Assembly (NCBI RefSeq): GCF_001570965.1
Contig: NZ_BCSR01000025.1
Location: 1-44,600, forward strand
Reading direction: 5' to 3'
DNA from: Janibacter corallicola NBRC 107790
Lineage (GTDB): Bacteria > Actinomycetota > Actinomycetes > Actinomycetales > Dermatophilaceae
DNA: 44,600 bases
The position numbers and the translations under genes were made by a program. Below the pieces are notes generated by a model. The model was given only the letters and a program-made list of their open reading frames with translations. It made no database searches and had not been told where the DNA came from. Numbering within the stretch: position 1 is the stretch's first letter; the number at the start of each line of letters is the position of its first letter. Below are positions 15,026-23,653 of the stretch, piece by piece.

Positions 15026-16390
15026 ATGTCTGAGGAGACGTGGCATCAAGCGAGGCTGATCCCGACGTCGGGGATCAATGGGGCTGAAGAGCAAGAACGA
15101 CGTGCGACTTCGGCGCTCCTCGCCGTGATGTCCTCGGTCCGCGAATACGGACGGACGATTACGAAGCAGGTTGGCGCTCCGGCTGGAACGTTGACAAGCT
15201 TCATAGAAGTCCCCTTCGTGCTCGAGGACAGGAAGCTGTTCCCTGATGGGTTGATCCGCGTAAGGCGGGGCAAGACCGAGTGGACTGCGCTCGTGGAGGT
15301 AAAGACAGGAACGAACCCACTCGAGGGGCAGCAGTTGGAGAACTATCTCGACATCGCCCGACGCGAGGGATTCGACGCGGTGGTGACGGTTTCGAACGAG
15401 ATCCCCCCGATGGCAGGCCAGCACCCCACCAAGGTCGACAAGCGAAAATTGCGCACCGTTGCGCTGCATCACCTTTCGTGGTCCAAAATATTGGTGGAAG
15501 CGGTCGTGCAGAAAGAGTATCGAGGGGTAGCGGACCCGGATCAGGCGTGGATCTTGGGCGAACTGATCCGATACCTGGAGCACCCGAAATCCGGTGCTTT
15601 GCAGTTCGGCGACATGGGGGAGTCGTGGGTAGCCGTTCGAGACGGCGTATCGCGGGGAACTCTGCGCATGAGCGACAAGGGACTCTTCGACGTCGTTGCC
15701 CGATGGGATGCGTTGCTTCGATTCGCAAGCCTCCAGCTAGGACGCGACCTTGGCGAAGAAGTGACTCCTGTTCTCCGACGTAAGGAGACGCGTGACCCGG
15801 CATTGCGGAGTCAGGACCTCGCGCAGGATCTGGTCGACAGAGGGGTCCTGAGTGGCGTAATCCGCATCCCCAATGCCGTAGGAAATGTCACTGTGACGGC
15901 AGACCTACGGGCGGCTCAGGTGACGTGCCACATTGACATCGATGCGCCCCAAACTGGCCGTGCAGTCACGCGAGTCAAGTGGCTCACGAGGCAGTTGACG
16001 CTGGCAGGCGACGACGTTCGCGTGGACGCTTTCGCTGCGTACGCGCACGGCCCCGGTGCGTCGGAACTGCTAGGGGCAGTGCGGGAAGACCCAAGCGTCC
16101 TCGTTCTGGACGCCAAGCGTGAGCTACGCAAGTTCAGGGTTGCATCGACTGTGTCGATGGGCGCCAAACGTGGGCGAGGTCGCGGTGCCTTTATCGACTC
16201 GGTCCTGGATGCCATCGACTCCTTCTACGGTGACGTGGTGCAACATCTCAAGGCATGGCGGGCGTCTCCACCACCGATGCGCCAGCTACCTCAAATCGAG
16301 GATGAGAGCCGGAAGTTCTCCTCGACTGCCCTCTCGTCACAAGACGGTCCGACCGAAGAGTCCGGCGACGTTCCGTCAGCATCGATCTGA
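15026..16390 (+). CDS. Uncharacterised protein with PD-(D/E)XK nuclease-like N-terminal domain
   Basis: 454 residues, no named family recognised with confidence. Residues about 20-150 resemble a restriction-endonuclease-like core: Glu61, Asp74 in FPDGLI, Glu91-x-Lys93 in LVEVKTG on the next strand, and Gln102/Gln103 in GQQLENYL, the ordered PD-(D/E)XK pattern. The rest (about 165-420) is alpha/beta with no motif I can name, including IGVxxPxAVGNVTVTADLR-like strands and a Lys/Arg/Gly-rich patch (SMGAKRGRGRG), and the C-terminus is disordered. GGGAGGGG precedes the ATG. Codon use is less GC-biased than the neighbours (for example the AT-rich run near 15485), a sign of acquisition. Its stop abuts the stop of the helicase gene with no gap. 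Confidence 0.7.
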   Translation: MSEETWHQARLIPTSGINGAEEQERRATSALLAVMSSVREYGRTITKQVGAPAGTLTSFIEVPFVLEDRKLFPDGLIRVRRGKTEWTALVEVKTGTNPLEGQQLENYLDIARREGFDAVVTVSNEIPPMAGQHPTKVDKRKLRTVALHHLSWSKILVEAVVQKEYRGVADPDQAWILGELIRYLEHPKSGALQFGDMGESWVAVRDGVSRGTLRMSDKGLFDVVARWDALLRFASLQLGRDLGEEVTPVLRRKETRDPALRSQDLAQDLVDRGVLSGVIRIPNAVGNVTVTADLRAAQVTCHIDIDAPQTGRAVTRVKWLTRQLTLAGDDVRVDAFAAYAHGPGASELLGAVREDPSVLVLDAKRELRKFRVASTVSMGAKRGRGRGAFIDSVLDAIDSFYGDVVQHLKAWRASPPPMRQLPQIEDESRKFSSTALSSQDGPTEESGDVPSASI

Positions 16391-19300
16391 TCAGGAGGCA
16401 GCGGCCGCCGTGAGGTAGATGCTCTGGGGCAGGGGTATGTGCAGTCGCCAGGTGAAGGCGATGGGGCGCTCACCCTTGTGACTCTCGTACGTCGCCGGCC
16501 CGAGGAACGCGTATGGGGCTCCGGAGCCGAAGTCGGTGGTCTTGCTCTCCCGGGCGAAGAGCAGGATGTGATTGCCTCGCTTCGCATGGTGGATATAGCG
16601 CTGGCCCGTGGCTGATGCCACCGACGTGCTCGACTGCGACTCCCAGTGGAACTTCGTGGGGCTGATGGCGAAGTCGCGGTACATCGTGGTCGGCGAGTAG
16701 TCCGCCTCAGACTTCTTCAAGGTGATGAAGAAGGCGTCGGCAGGGACAGTCGGGGAGTGGAGCACACCTTCCCTGAAGCTGTTGGGCGCGCGACCGTCCA
16801 CAGCTACGTAATGCAGCGCCGTGACGGCCTCCTCGCGGGTATAGCGCGCATGGACACGCAGCGGTAGCGGGCCCAGGCCATCAGGCATTGGCGTGGTGAC
16901 GTGCTGAGCTTGGTCCAGAGAGAGCCTGATGACTTGCCGGAGGTCATCTCGCAGGCTGTGCTCATCTCGAAGGGCACGCAACCCGGCGTCATAGGTGGAG
17001 AAACCGCCTCCGCCGGTCCACAGCGAGAAGAAGAGCATGCGCCCGAACTCTTGCATCCGAGGATCGGCCTGGCCATATGTGGGAGCGTCGTCACTCAGCC
17101 ACGTCAGATATGCCTGTGCACGCTCGGGATCATCGACATGGGAGAAGGCGCGTACACGTTTGAGGAGTGTGGCTTCCATGGGGCCGGGCGGGGCAACCAG
17201 CAGGCCAGCGTCACGCCGAAGTTGCGTCCAGGACCGCGGGCTCTTGATGACATCGGCGAGCTCCGCGCCGGCGTCCTCGAGGAAGGTCTTGAGCTCGTCT
17301 GTTGGGTGGGCCTTCAACTCGCGCACGAGGGCTCGTTGCGTGGAGACCGTCTGTGCCTTGATGTTCTCCAGGACGATTTCCTGAGTCTGCTCGTCGAGCA
17401 GGATCTGACAGCCCGATGGGAGGAAGGGGAAGCCCTTCTCGACCTGATGTCGGAGGCCCTTGCGTGTCCCGCCGACCATCGCGCGAAAGCGATCGGCGAA
17501 GCGGAAGTGCTTGTTCTGGTGACCCACGAAGTCCAGCGCCGTCAGGACCGCCTTACCTCGTGCCCGGCGAAGGCCGCGGCCGAGCTGCTGCAGGAAGACG
17601 GTTGCTGACTCCGTGGGCCGGAGGAAGAGGACGGTGTCTACGGCGGGGAGATCGACCCCTTCGTTGAACATGTCCACCGTGAAGACCACGGAGAGTCGCC
17701 CCTCCCGAAGATCCGTGAGCGACTGAGTCCGGTCGGCGCTTCCGGGGGCGGACGTGACGGCCGCGGCAGGGACGCCTGCCTGAGTGAATGTGCGGGCCAT
17801 GTACTCCGCGTGCTGGACCGACACGCAGAAGCCGAGGGCGCGCATCCCGCGTGGGTCGGCAACCTTGTCACGGACCGCCTGGAGGATCAGCGCAGCGCGA
17901 GCGTCATTGCCGGTGTACAGGTTCTCCAGCTGCGTGGTGTCGTAGCTGCCGCGCTTCCACGTCAGCCCAGTCAGGTCCGTGCCATCGGCAATGGCGAAGT
18001 AGTGGAAGGGGGTCAGCAGCTCTGAGGCCAACGCATCCCACAGCCGTAGCTCGGCAGCGATCCGACCGTCGAAGAACTCCTGCGCGACGTCGACTCCGTC
18101 GGTGCGCTCCGGGGTGGCCGTGAGGCCCAGCAGCTCCTCGGGGCGAAGGTGAGTGAGGAGATCCCGATACGTGCGGGCTTGTGCGTGGTGGAACTCGTCG
18201 ATGACCAGGATGTCGAAATGCTCCGGTGGGATGCCGGTGACCCCATAAGAGTTGAGCGACTGCACCGATGCGAAGACGTGGTCCCACCGCTCTGGACGTT
18301 TGCCTCCGACGTACTCCTCGCCGAAGTTCTGGTCCCGGAGGACTTCTCGGTAGGTGCGCAGGCTTTGCGTCAGGATCTCCTGCCGGTGCGCCACGAACAG
18401 CAGTCGTGGCCGCCGACCCAACCGGTCTGCCAAGCGCCGGTAGTCGAGGGCTGCCAGGACCGTCTTCCCGGTCCCGGTCGCAGCGACGACGAGGTTGCGA
18501 TGCCGGTCGTGCACGATCCGTTCGACGTCGAGGGACTCCAACATTTCGGCTTGGTAGGGATACGGCTGCACATCCAGGCCCGAGATGGAGATGGTCGAGC
18601 TATCCGGAGCCTTCTTCCCCGAGGCCTCCGCAAGCGCATCGTCGAGGCGGTCGCGGTCCCGCTCCGGGGCATATGGCTCGAAGGTGGGGTCGTTCCAGTA
18701 GGTCTCGAAGGTTGCCGCGAACTTGTGCATGAGGGCAGGAGTGGCGATCGCCGACAGCCGGACATTCCACTCGACGCCATCGAGCAGGGCGGATCGGGAC
18801 AAATTCGAAGATCCTACGTAGGCCGTGTCGAATCCGGTCCTTCGGTTGAACAACCATGCCTTGGCATGCAACCGGGTGCGGTAAGCGTCGTACTGAATCC
18901 GGACCTCTGCGCCGAAGTCGTTGACCAAGCGGTCCAGTGCGCCGCGTTCAGTAGCGCCCATGTACGTCGTCGTGATGACCCGAAGGGGGACGCCGCGCTC
19001 ACGGAGCCGACGTAGCTGAGGCTCGAGGAGTCTTAGGCCGTACCACTTCACGAAGGCGATGAGCAGGTCCACTGAGTCGGCCGTTGTCAGTTCAGCTCGC
19101 AGCTCGGAGCCCAGGCTTGGCTCTCCGGTCGAGTTCGTCAGCAGCGCGGCATCTGACAGCGGTGTGGCTGGCCTCTCCGGCGGCACGTAGTCGACGCCAG
19201 GGCCAGCAGGGCGGTGGACGAAGAACAACTGACTGCTGCGGCCCACCTGCATGCCTGATGCGCCGTCGAGGTCGCCAAGCACCCGATTGACAAGGTCGAG

Positions 19301-19501
19301 GCGGCGGCCCCGGTCCTTTTCTGCAGCCAAGGACCGCTCGACCACCGCACCAACATGGCGAGCCAAGACATGCGGCTCATCGCCATCGTCTACTGGCTGT
19401 TCCAGCGGCTCCGTGGCCGAGTGCTGGTCGAGTAGCTCCTGCAGTCGAGCGGTCAGCAGCGACTCGTACAGACCCTCCGGCAGTGCATCTTCATCACCCA
19501 C
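16391..19501 (-). CDS. PLD (HKD) nuclease - superfamily II helicase - DUF3427 fusion protein
   Basis: 1036 residues. An N-terminal helical region (1-80) is followed by a phospholipase D-like HKD domain (about 120-275) with RLHAKAWLF (His about 212) and GSSNLS. The canonical Asp of HxKx4D is Asn here. An SF2 helicase core (about 320-690) follows: motif I ATGTGKT (about 342), motif II DEFHHA (about 435), motif III LTATP (about 460), and motif VI QQLGRGLRRARGK (about 642). The C-terminal 300 residues match DUF3427 in position and character. Such proteins are thought to act on DNA in repair or phage defence; the function here is inferred. GTG start without clear Shine-Dalgarno; it overlaps the upstream NUDIX stop by 8 nt, so coupled translation is likely. 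Confidence 0.88.
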   Translation of the reverse strand: MGDEDALPEGLYESLLTARLQELLDQHSATEPLEQPVDDGDEPHVLARHVGAVVERSLAAEKDRGRRLDLVNRVLGDLDGASGMQVGRSSQLFFVHRPAGPGVDYVPPERPATPLSDAALLTNSTGEPSLGSELRAELTTADSVDLLIAFVKWYGLRLLEPQLRRLRERGVPLRVITTTYMGATERGALDRLVNDFGAEVRIQYDAYRTRLHAKAWLFNRRTGFDTAYVGSSNLSRSALLDGVEWNVRLSAIATPALMHKFAATFETYWNDPTFEPYAPERDRDRLDDALAEASGKKAPDSSTISISGLDVQPYPYQAEMLESLDVERIVHDRHRNLVVAATGTGKTVLAALDYRRLADRLGRRPRLLFVAHRQEILTQSLRTYREVLRDQNFGEEYVGGKRPERWDHVFASVQSLNSYGVTGIPPEHFDILVIDEFHHAQARTYRDLLTHLRPEELLGLTATPERTDGVDVAQEFFDGRIAAELRLWDALASELLTPFHYFAIADGTDLTGLTWKRGSYDTTQLENLYTGNDARAALILQAVRDKVADPRGMRALGFCVSVQHAEYMARTFTQAGVPAAAVTSAPGSADRTQSLTDLREGRLSVVFTVDMFNEGVDLPAVDTVLFLRPTESATVFLQQLGRGLRRARGKAVLTALDFVGHQNKHFRFADRFRAMVGGTRKGLRHQVEKGFPFLPSGCQILLDEQTQEIVLENIKAQTVSTQRALVRELKAHPTDELKTFLEDAGAELADVIKSPRSWTQLRRDAGLLVAPPGPMEATLLKRVRAFSHVDDPERAQAYLTWLSDDAPTYGQADPRMQEFGRMLFFSLWTGGGGFSTYDAGLRALRDEHSLRDDLRQVIRLSLDQAQHVTTPMPDGLGPLPLRVHARYTREEAVTALHYVAVDGRAPNSFREGVLHSPTVPADAFFITLKKSEADYSPTTMYRDFAISPTKFHWESQSSTSVASATGQRYIHHAKRGNHILLFARESKTTDFGSGAPYAFLGPATYESHKGERPIAFTWRLHIPLPQSIYLTAAAAS

Positions 19502-19895
19502 ATGCGCGAGCTTGGCAGATGAGTGAGACAGCGGGGATGTCTGCGGGTGCCCATTCCAGGGGAGGCAGCTCGTCTGCCCGCAGCCAGGCCATCTCCTCGT
19601 GTTCGGACAGCTGGGGGAGACCCGTGGTCAGCGAGCACCAGAATGTCTGCAGCGTGACGATCGCGAAGTCGTACTCATGCCGCGTGGTGGTGATCGGATC
19701 GCCCACCTCGATCTCGCAGCTCAACTCCTCAGCGATCTCTCGTCTGAGGGCGTCGCGGGCAGTTTCGCCCGACTCGACCTTCCCCCCGGGGAACTCCCAC
19801 AAGCCAGCGAGAGGACCGGCTGGGCCACGCTTGGCGCAGAGGATCCCATCCGCCGACTCGATGACGGCACCGACGACGTCGAGGCTCTTCTTCAC
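19494..19895 (-). CDS. NUDIX hydrolase, MutT-like
   Basis: 133 residues from the preferred GTG. It matches the MutT type that hydrolyses damaged nucleotides such as 8-oxo-dGTP. The NUDIX box is GGKVESGETARDALRREIAEEL, with Gly38, Glu44 and the REIAEEL helix; the usual Gly after EEL is Ser. The N-terminus VVGAVIESADGILCAKR and PLAGLWEFPGG are also typical. TAGGCT lies 7 nt before the GTG, so this gene starts the transcript of the island operon, and the preferred start gives the normal MutT length. An upstream ATG at 19985 would add 30 unconserved residues. Translational coupling to the PLD/helicase protein suggests nucleotide hydrolysis serves the same process. The real substrate is not predictable. 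Confidence 0.88.
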   Translation of the reverse strand: MKKSLDVVGAVIESADGILCAKRGPAGPLAGLWEFPGGKVESGETARDALRREIAEELSCEIEVGDPITTTRHEYDFAIVTLQTFWCSLTTGLPQLSEHEEMAWLRADELPPLEWAPADIPAVSLICQARACG

Positions 19896-19902
19896 GAGCG
19901 TG

Positions 19903-19908
19903 AGCCTA
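19903..19908 (-). promoter_or_regulatory. -10 element of the NUDIX-helicase operon (leaderless type)
   Basis: TAGGCT on the minus strand, 7 nt before the GTG at 19895. Confidence 0.55.
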
Positions 19909-20071
19909 TGGTGACGCTTCGTCGCGGTGGTGGGCGACGGAGGCCGTGCTTCGGCTCGTCGATCCCCCAGACGTCGTGCGGTCACCCACCTGCCTTCGCT
20001 ACCTCGCCACCCTGGTCCACAGGCAGCGCCGACGCCAGTGCGTTGTCGGACCCTCGCGCCACCATGGACAC

Positions 20072-21619
20072 ATGTTCGAAGAAGAGCTGACCACGGTGAA
20101 GAAGTCCTGCAAGCGGGTGCGCAAGGCGCGGCGGCGGGTGAGACATCGCGGGGAGGATGCCGACGAGGGAGTCCTTACCGAGGTGCTGCAGGCGACCGAG
20201 CGGCTGCGACGCGTGGCGGATGCGCTGGAGCTGGCCACGATCGGTGAGGCGGTCCGCTGGGGTGAGGAGCGCGGCGACGACGGCATCTACCGACGAGTGC
20301 ACCTGGAGCTGGGGGAGGTGGCTGACTTTGCGGTCGAGGCAGTCGGTGTCGCGGTGCGCGCTGGACCGTACGAGGCGGGTACCTTGTGCGACCTCGCTGC
20401 CCGGGCCGTGACGGATCTCGTCGAGCTGGCGGACCTTGTCGCGGACGGCGAGCTGCGGGTGCGGGCCCTGGGCATTGTCGCGAAGGAGACCGAGGACGCC
20501 GCACCGGAGTCCGTGCGGGCCGTGCTCGACCACCTCCTGGCGCCGCTGCGCGGTCGACCCGCGTCCACCCGCATCACCGAGCTCGAGGACCGGGACCTGC
20601 GCAAGGCCATCCGGCGCATCCTCGCCCGGGCCGAGCCGGAGCTGCTCAAGGAGAAGGCCCGGCGCAACCGCCGCCACCAGCTCGACGTCGGGGTGCAGCC
20701 TGGGCCGGTCGGGACGAGTGACCTCACCGCCACGCTGCCTTCGGAGATGGCCGCCGCCATCAAGGCGGCCGTCGACGAAGCCGCCCGCCTGCGCCAGGAG
20801 GCCGACCCCGAGCTGCGGGTCGGCGCCGCCCGGGCCTGGGGTCTGGCCGACCTCGTCCTGCGCGACGTCTCGGTCACCGCGCAGGTCCAGCTGGGGATCC
20901 CGGTGATCACCTCCGCGGCCTCCCGGATCGGCTTCGCCCCCTGCGAAGGGGGCGAAGGGGATGCCTCGCGGCTCGTCACCGGGGACGGTGTCGACCGGGT
21001 CGAGGTCATCGCCGAGGAGTGGGCGGGGGACACGGCCTCGTCTCAGGTGCCGAGCACCCTGGGCCCGGGCGGGCCGCACTGCTGGATCAGCGGCACCGAG
21101 ATCCCCGGGGTCGGCTACGTCCCGCCGGATGTCGTCGCGGCCATCATGTCCAACCTCGACACCAAGATCTCCCGGGCGCTGCTCGATGCCCGCACCGGGA
21201 CGCTGGTCGAGACGAGCAACGCGCGCTACGTGGCCACCAAGTCCATGCGTGAGTTCGTCGCCACCCGTGACGAGACCTGCCGCATGTGGGGGTGCAGCCG
21301 CCGTATCCGCCGCGACCGGGTTGGGTACGGCGCCGACCTGGACCACGCGACGCCGTGGCCGAAGGGGGAGTCCACGCCGACCAACCTCTCCGGGCTCTGC
21401 CGTCACCACCACCTGCTCAAGCACTCGCCCCGCTGGACCCACCAACTGCACGATGACGGCACGGCCGAGTGGGTGACGCCGGCCGGGGTACCGGCGATGA
21501 CCTTCCCGGCCCAGTGGGTGCACACCGACGAAGGGGACGGGGCCGCCGCCCCCGGTTCGCCCCCTCCCAGGGGGGCGAACGAGCTGGTGGCGGCCTTCGC
21601 GGAGGAGCCGCCCTACTGA
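20072..21619 (+). CDS. DUF222 / HNH endonuclease domain protein (13E12 repeat family type)
   Basis: 515 residues from the ATG at 20072. A long helical DUF222 region (about 15-330; ERLRRVADALELATIGE, DLAARAVTDLVELADLV) precedes a C-terminal HNH nuclease domain (about 395-450). That domain has CRMWGCSRR (paired Cys, zinc-type), DLDHATPWPKG (the Asp-His pair), TNLSGLCRHHHLLKH (Asn and terminal His residues). Families like this occur in many copies in actinobacterial genomes and are suspected mobile or toxin-like elements; biochemical function is not established. CACCAT lies 6 nt before the ATG, a weak leaderless-type -10. It borders the lower-GC island but has the high GC of the host. Convergent with the GH5 gene, 26 nt apart. 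Confidence 0.85.
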   Translation: MFEEELTTVKKSCKRVRKARRRVRHRGEDADEGVLTEVLQATERLRRVADALELATIGEAVRWGEERGDDGIYRRVHLELGEVADFAVEAVGVAVRAGPYEAGTLCDLAARAVTDLVELADLVADGELRVRALGIVAKETEDAAPESVRAVLDHLLAPLRGRPASTRITELEDRDLRKAIRRILARAEPELLKEKARRNRRHQLDVGVQPGPVGTSDLTATLPSEMAAAIKAAVDEAARLRQEADPELRVGAARAWGLADLVLRDVSVTAQVQLGIPVITSAASRIGFAPCEGGEGDASRLVTGDGVDRVEVIAEEWAGDTASSQVPSTLGPGGPHCWISGTEIPGVGYVPPDVVAAIMSNLDTKISRALLDARTGTLVETSNARYVATKSMREFVATRDETCRMWGCSRRIRRDRVGYGADLDHATPWPKGESTPTNLSGLCRHHHLLKHSPRWTHQLHDDGTAEWVTPAGVPAMTFPAQWVHTDEGDGAAAPGSPPPRGANELVAAFAEEPPY

Positions 21620-21645
21620 CCCGACGCCCTTCGGGCCGGCGAGCG

Positions 21646-23103
21646 CTACGACCCAGGCCGCACCTCCACCTCGGTCGCGCCGGTATCCACCGTCAGCTCG
21701 AGCTCCCGTTCCTTACGGTGCCAACCGGTGACCTTGGCGCCGCTGACCGTGACCTCGGGTCGGCCCGCCCCGGCCGCGAAGTCCGGCGGCAGGTACACGC
21801 GCGCCACGCGGTCACCGGACGGTTGAACCTCGAACTCAAGGCCGTCCTCGGCGGCCTCGATCGAGCCGATCTCCCCGGCCACCGACCTCGGGTAAGGACG
21901 ATCCAGCGCGTCGACGAGGTTGCGGGGCTCCCCCTTCGCGTCGTACGGGCCCCACGTGCCCGGGTCACGCGACCAGTAGGCGATGGCGAAGCCGTGCTCG
22001 TCGGCCATGTCGTAGACCGCGTCGACGTACTCCAGCGCCCCCGGCTTCGTCGTGTCGAGACCGAACTCGCCGAGGACGACCGGCACGTCGCCGAGCCGCT
22101 CGGCCGTGCGCATGGTGTTGCCCAGCCACGTCCGCACGGTCCCGTCCACGAGGGCCTTCGTCGTGCCGGTGTACCCGCCGCCGACGTCCATCGGAAGGGG
22201 GTAGAGGTGCGGGCAGTAGGCGATGCGCGCCGGCCCTTCGCGCGGGTCGTCGACGGGCCCGAGGCCGGTCGGGGTGGCCCAGTTGACGCCCATCGCCTGT
22301 GGCTCGAGGCACAGCCAGGTGGAGTCGTCCACGGTGCGGATCTCGTCGGTGATCGACTGGTAGAGCGAGGTCAGCGGTCCCGCCTCGAAGGCCGGCCCCT
22401 GCAGGCTGCCCCCGTACGGCTCGTTCATCAGGTCGTAGGCGATGACGGCGGGCTCGTCCGTGAACCGCTCGGCCACCACCTTCCAGGCATCCACGTAGTG
22501 CTCCTGCAGCTCGGGGTGGGCGCCGGTCGCGTTCCAGAAGTTGTCGAAGGCACGCACGACACCCGGCTCGAGGTAGTACAGCTCCCACATGTCGTGCTGG
22601 CCGACCGGCAGCCCGTCGGTGTACGTGGCCCATGCGGGGGCGCCGTTCCCGAGAGCCTCGCCAGGGACGATCCCGCCCCCGTACAGGTCCTGGTGCATGT
22701 CGAGCATGACGTGGTACCCGCGCTCGGCGTACCAGTCGACCCGCTCGGCCACGTCGTCGAGGTACCTCTGGTCGTACTCACCGGGCCGCGGTTCGACCGC
22801 CCGCCACGAGATGAGGAAGCGCACGAAGTTCGTGCCCATGTCGGCGTTCTCCCGCGAGACGTCCCGCGGTCGCAACGTCGGCAGACCGTCCGGGGACGAT
22901 TTGGCGCTGCCCGCGGTCGAGAAGCCGCGCAGCACCAGGGCGCGGCCCTCGTCGTCGGTGAGGGTCGGCACCTCGTCCGGGCTCGTCGCCGACCGGACCC
23001 CGGACACCACCACTCCCGCCACGACGAGCGCGACGACGATCCCGAGCGTCCACCGTCGCGATCGTCGACTCCCCGGACCTCGCGGGAGCCCCCGGTCAAC
23101 CAC
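21646..23103 (-). CDS. Membrane-anchored GH5 glycoside hydrolase, endoglycoceramidase-like
   Basis: 485 residues. An Arg-rich start and one hydrophobic segment (about 18-36, TLGIVVALVVAGVVV) export or anchor the enzyme. The GH5 barrel (about 55-395) shows VLRGFSTAGS, FVRFLISWRAVEP and MLDMHQDLYG, the last typical of the endoglycosylceramidase branch. The acid/base is Glu228 in DLMNEP and the nucleophile Glu346 in LGEFG. A C-terminal beta-sandwich (about 400-485) completes it. Length agrees with Rhodococcus endoglycoceramidase II. Release of the glycan from glycosphingolipids or another glycolipid is therefore likely, but other beta-glycosidic substrates remain possible. The GTG start follows GGAGAGGAG; an in-frame ATG at 23145 lacks such a site. 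Confidence 0.85.
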   Translation of the reverse strand: MVDRGLPRGPGSRRSRRWTLGIVVALVVAGVVVSGVRSATSPDEVPTLTDDEGRALVLRGFSTAGSAKSSPDGLPTLRPRDVSRENADMGTNFVRFLISWRAVEPRPGEYDQRYLDDVAERVDWYAERGYHVMLDMHQDLYGGGIVPGEALGNGAPAWATYTDGLPVGQHDMWELYYLEPGVVRAFDNFWNATGAHPELQEHYVDAWKVVAERFTDEPAVIAYDLMNEPYGGSLQGPAFEAGPLTSLYQSITDEIRTVDDSTWLCLEPQAMGVNWATPTGLGPVDDPREGPARIAYCPHLYPLPMDVGGGYTGTTKALVDGTVRTWLGNTMRTAERLGDVPVVLGEFGLDTTKPGALEYVDAVYDMADEHGFAIAYWSRDPGTWGPYDAKGEPRNLVDALDRPYPRSVAGEIGSIEAAEDGLEFEVQPSGDRVARVYLPPDFAAGAGRPEVTVSGAKVTGWHRKERELELTVDTGATEVEVRPGS

Positions 23104-23144
23104 GTCGTCTCCTCTCCTTCCACCACAACACGCGGATCCGGCCA

Positions 23145-23150
23145 TACGCT
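23145..23150 (+). promoter_or_regulatory. -10 element of the small membrane protein gene (leaderless type)
   Basis: TACGCT lies 7 nt before the GTG at 23158, in the 54-nt gap to the divergent GH5 gene. Confidence 0.55.
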
Positions 23151-23157
23151 ACGGCGT

Positions 23158-23652
23158 GTGATGGCTCAAGGTGCGGTGCGCGAGCGACCTGCGTGGGCGG
23201 GCGTCGTCGTCCTGCTCGGAGTGGTCCTCGTGCTCGGAGTGCCTGCGGTCCGGCTGTGGACCGTCGCGCAGGCACCGCCGCTCGCGCTGCTCGAGGGCAT
23301 CCAGGTGCCCGGCCCCCTGCCGACCCTCGGCCTCCCGCTCGCCGAGGACCCCTCGTGGGCGCACTGGGCGGCCCGGTCGCTCGGCGCGCTGGCCATCCCG
23401 CTCGTGTTCGCCACGTGGATGTCCCGGACACCGCGCGGCGCGGGCCGCGTCGCGACCGGCGCGTGGGCCACGACGGTCGTCGCCGTCGTCACCGGGTGCC
23501 TCGTGCACGCCGTCCTGCAGAGCCTGCTCCTGACCGGAGGACCGACCTCCTTCCTCCTCACCGTCGGCGGCACGCTGCTCGTCGGTGCCGTGGTCGGTGT
23601 CGTCCTCGGTCTGCTCGTCGGCGCGGTGTGCGCGGTCGTGGCGCTCCGCTGA
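23158..23652 (+). CDS. Small membrane protein of unknown function
   Basis: 164 residues with four likely membrane segments: about 12-32 (WAGVVVLLGVVLVLGV), 70-86 (SLGALAIPLVFATW), 98-118 (ATTVVAVVTGCLVHAVLQ) and 130-160 (VGGTLLVGAVVGVVLGLLV). A polar loop with Pro-rich sequence lies between the first two. No family was recognised. The GTG start is supported by the -10 element 7 nt upstream; the next codon is ATG, which could serve instead. It ends 1 nt before the broken NERD/helicase gene, so the two form an operon. Confidence 0.7.
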   Translation: MMAQGAVRERPAWAGVVVLLGVVLVLGVPAVRLWTVAQAPPLALLEGIQVPGPLPTLGLPLAEDPSWAHWAARSLGALAIPLVFATWMSRTPRGAGRVATGAWATTVVAVVTGCLVHAVLQSLLLTGGPTSFLLTVGGTLLVGAVVGVVLGLLVGAVCAVVALR

Positions 23653-23653
23653 C

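Noticed and set aside
20064-20079. SOS-like half-site at the start of the HNH gene (GTTCGA)
   Set aside because: Only 9 of 12 palindrome positions match and it overlaps the start codon; GTTCGA alone is too common.
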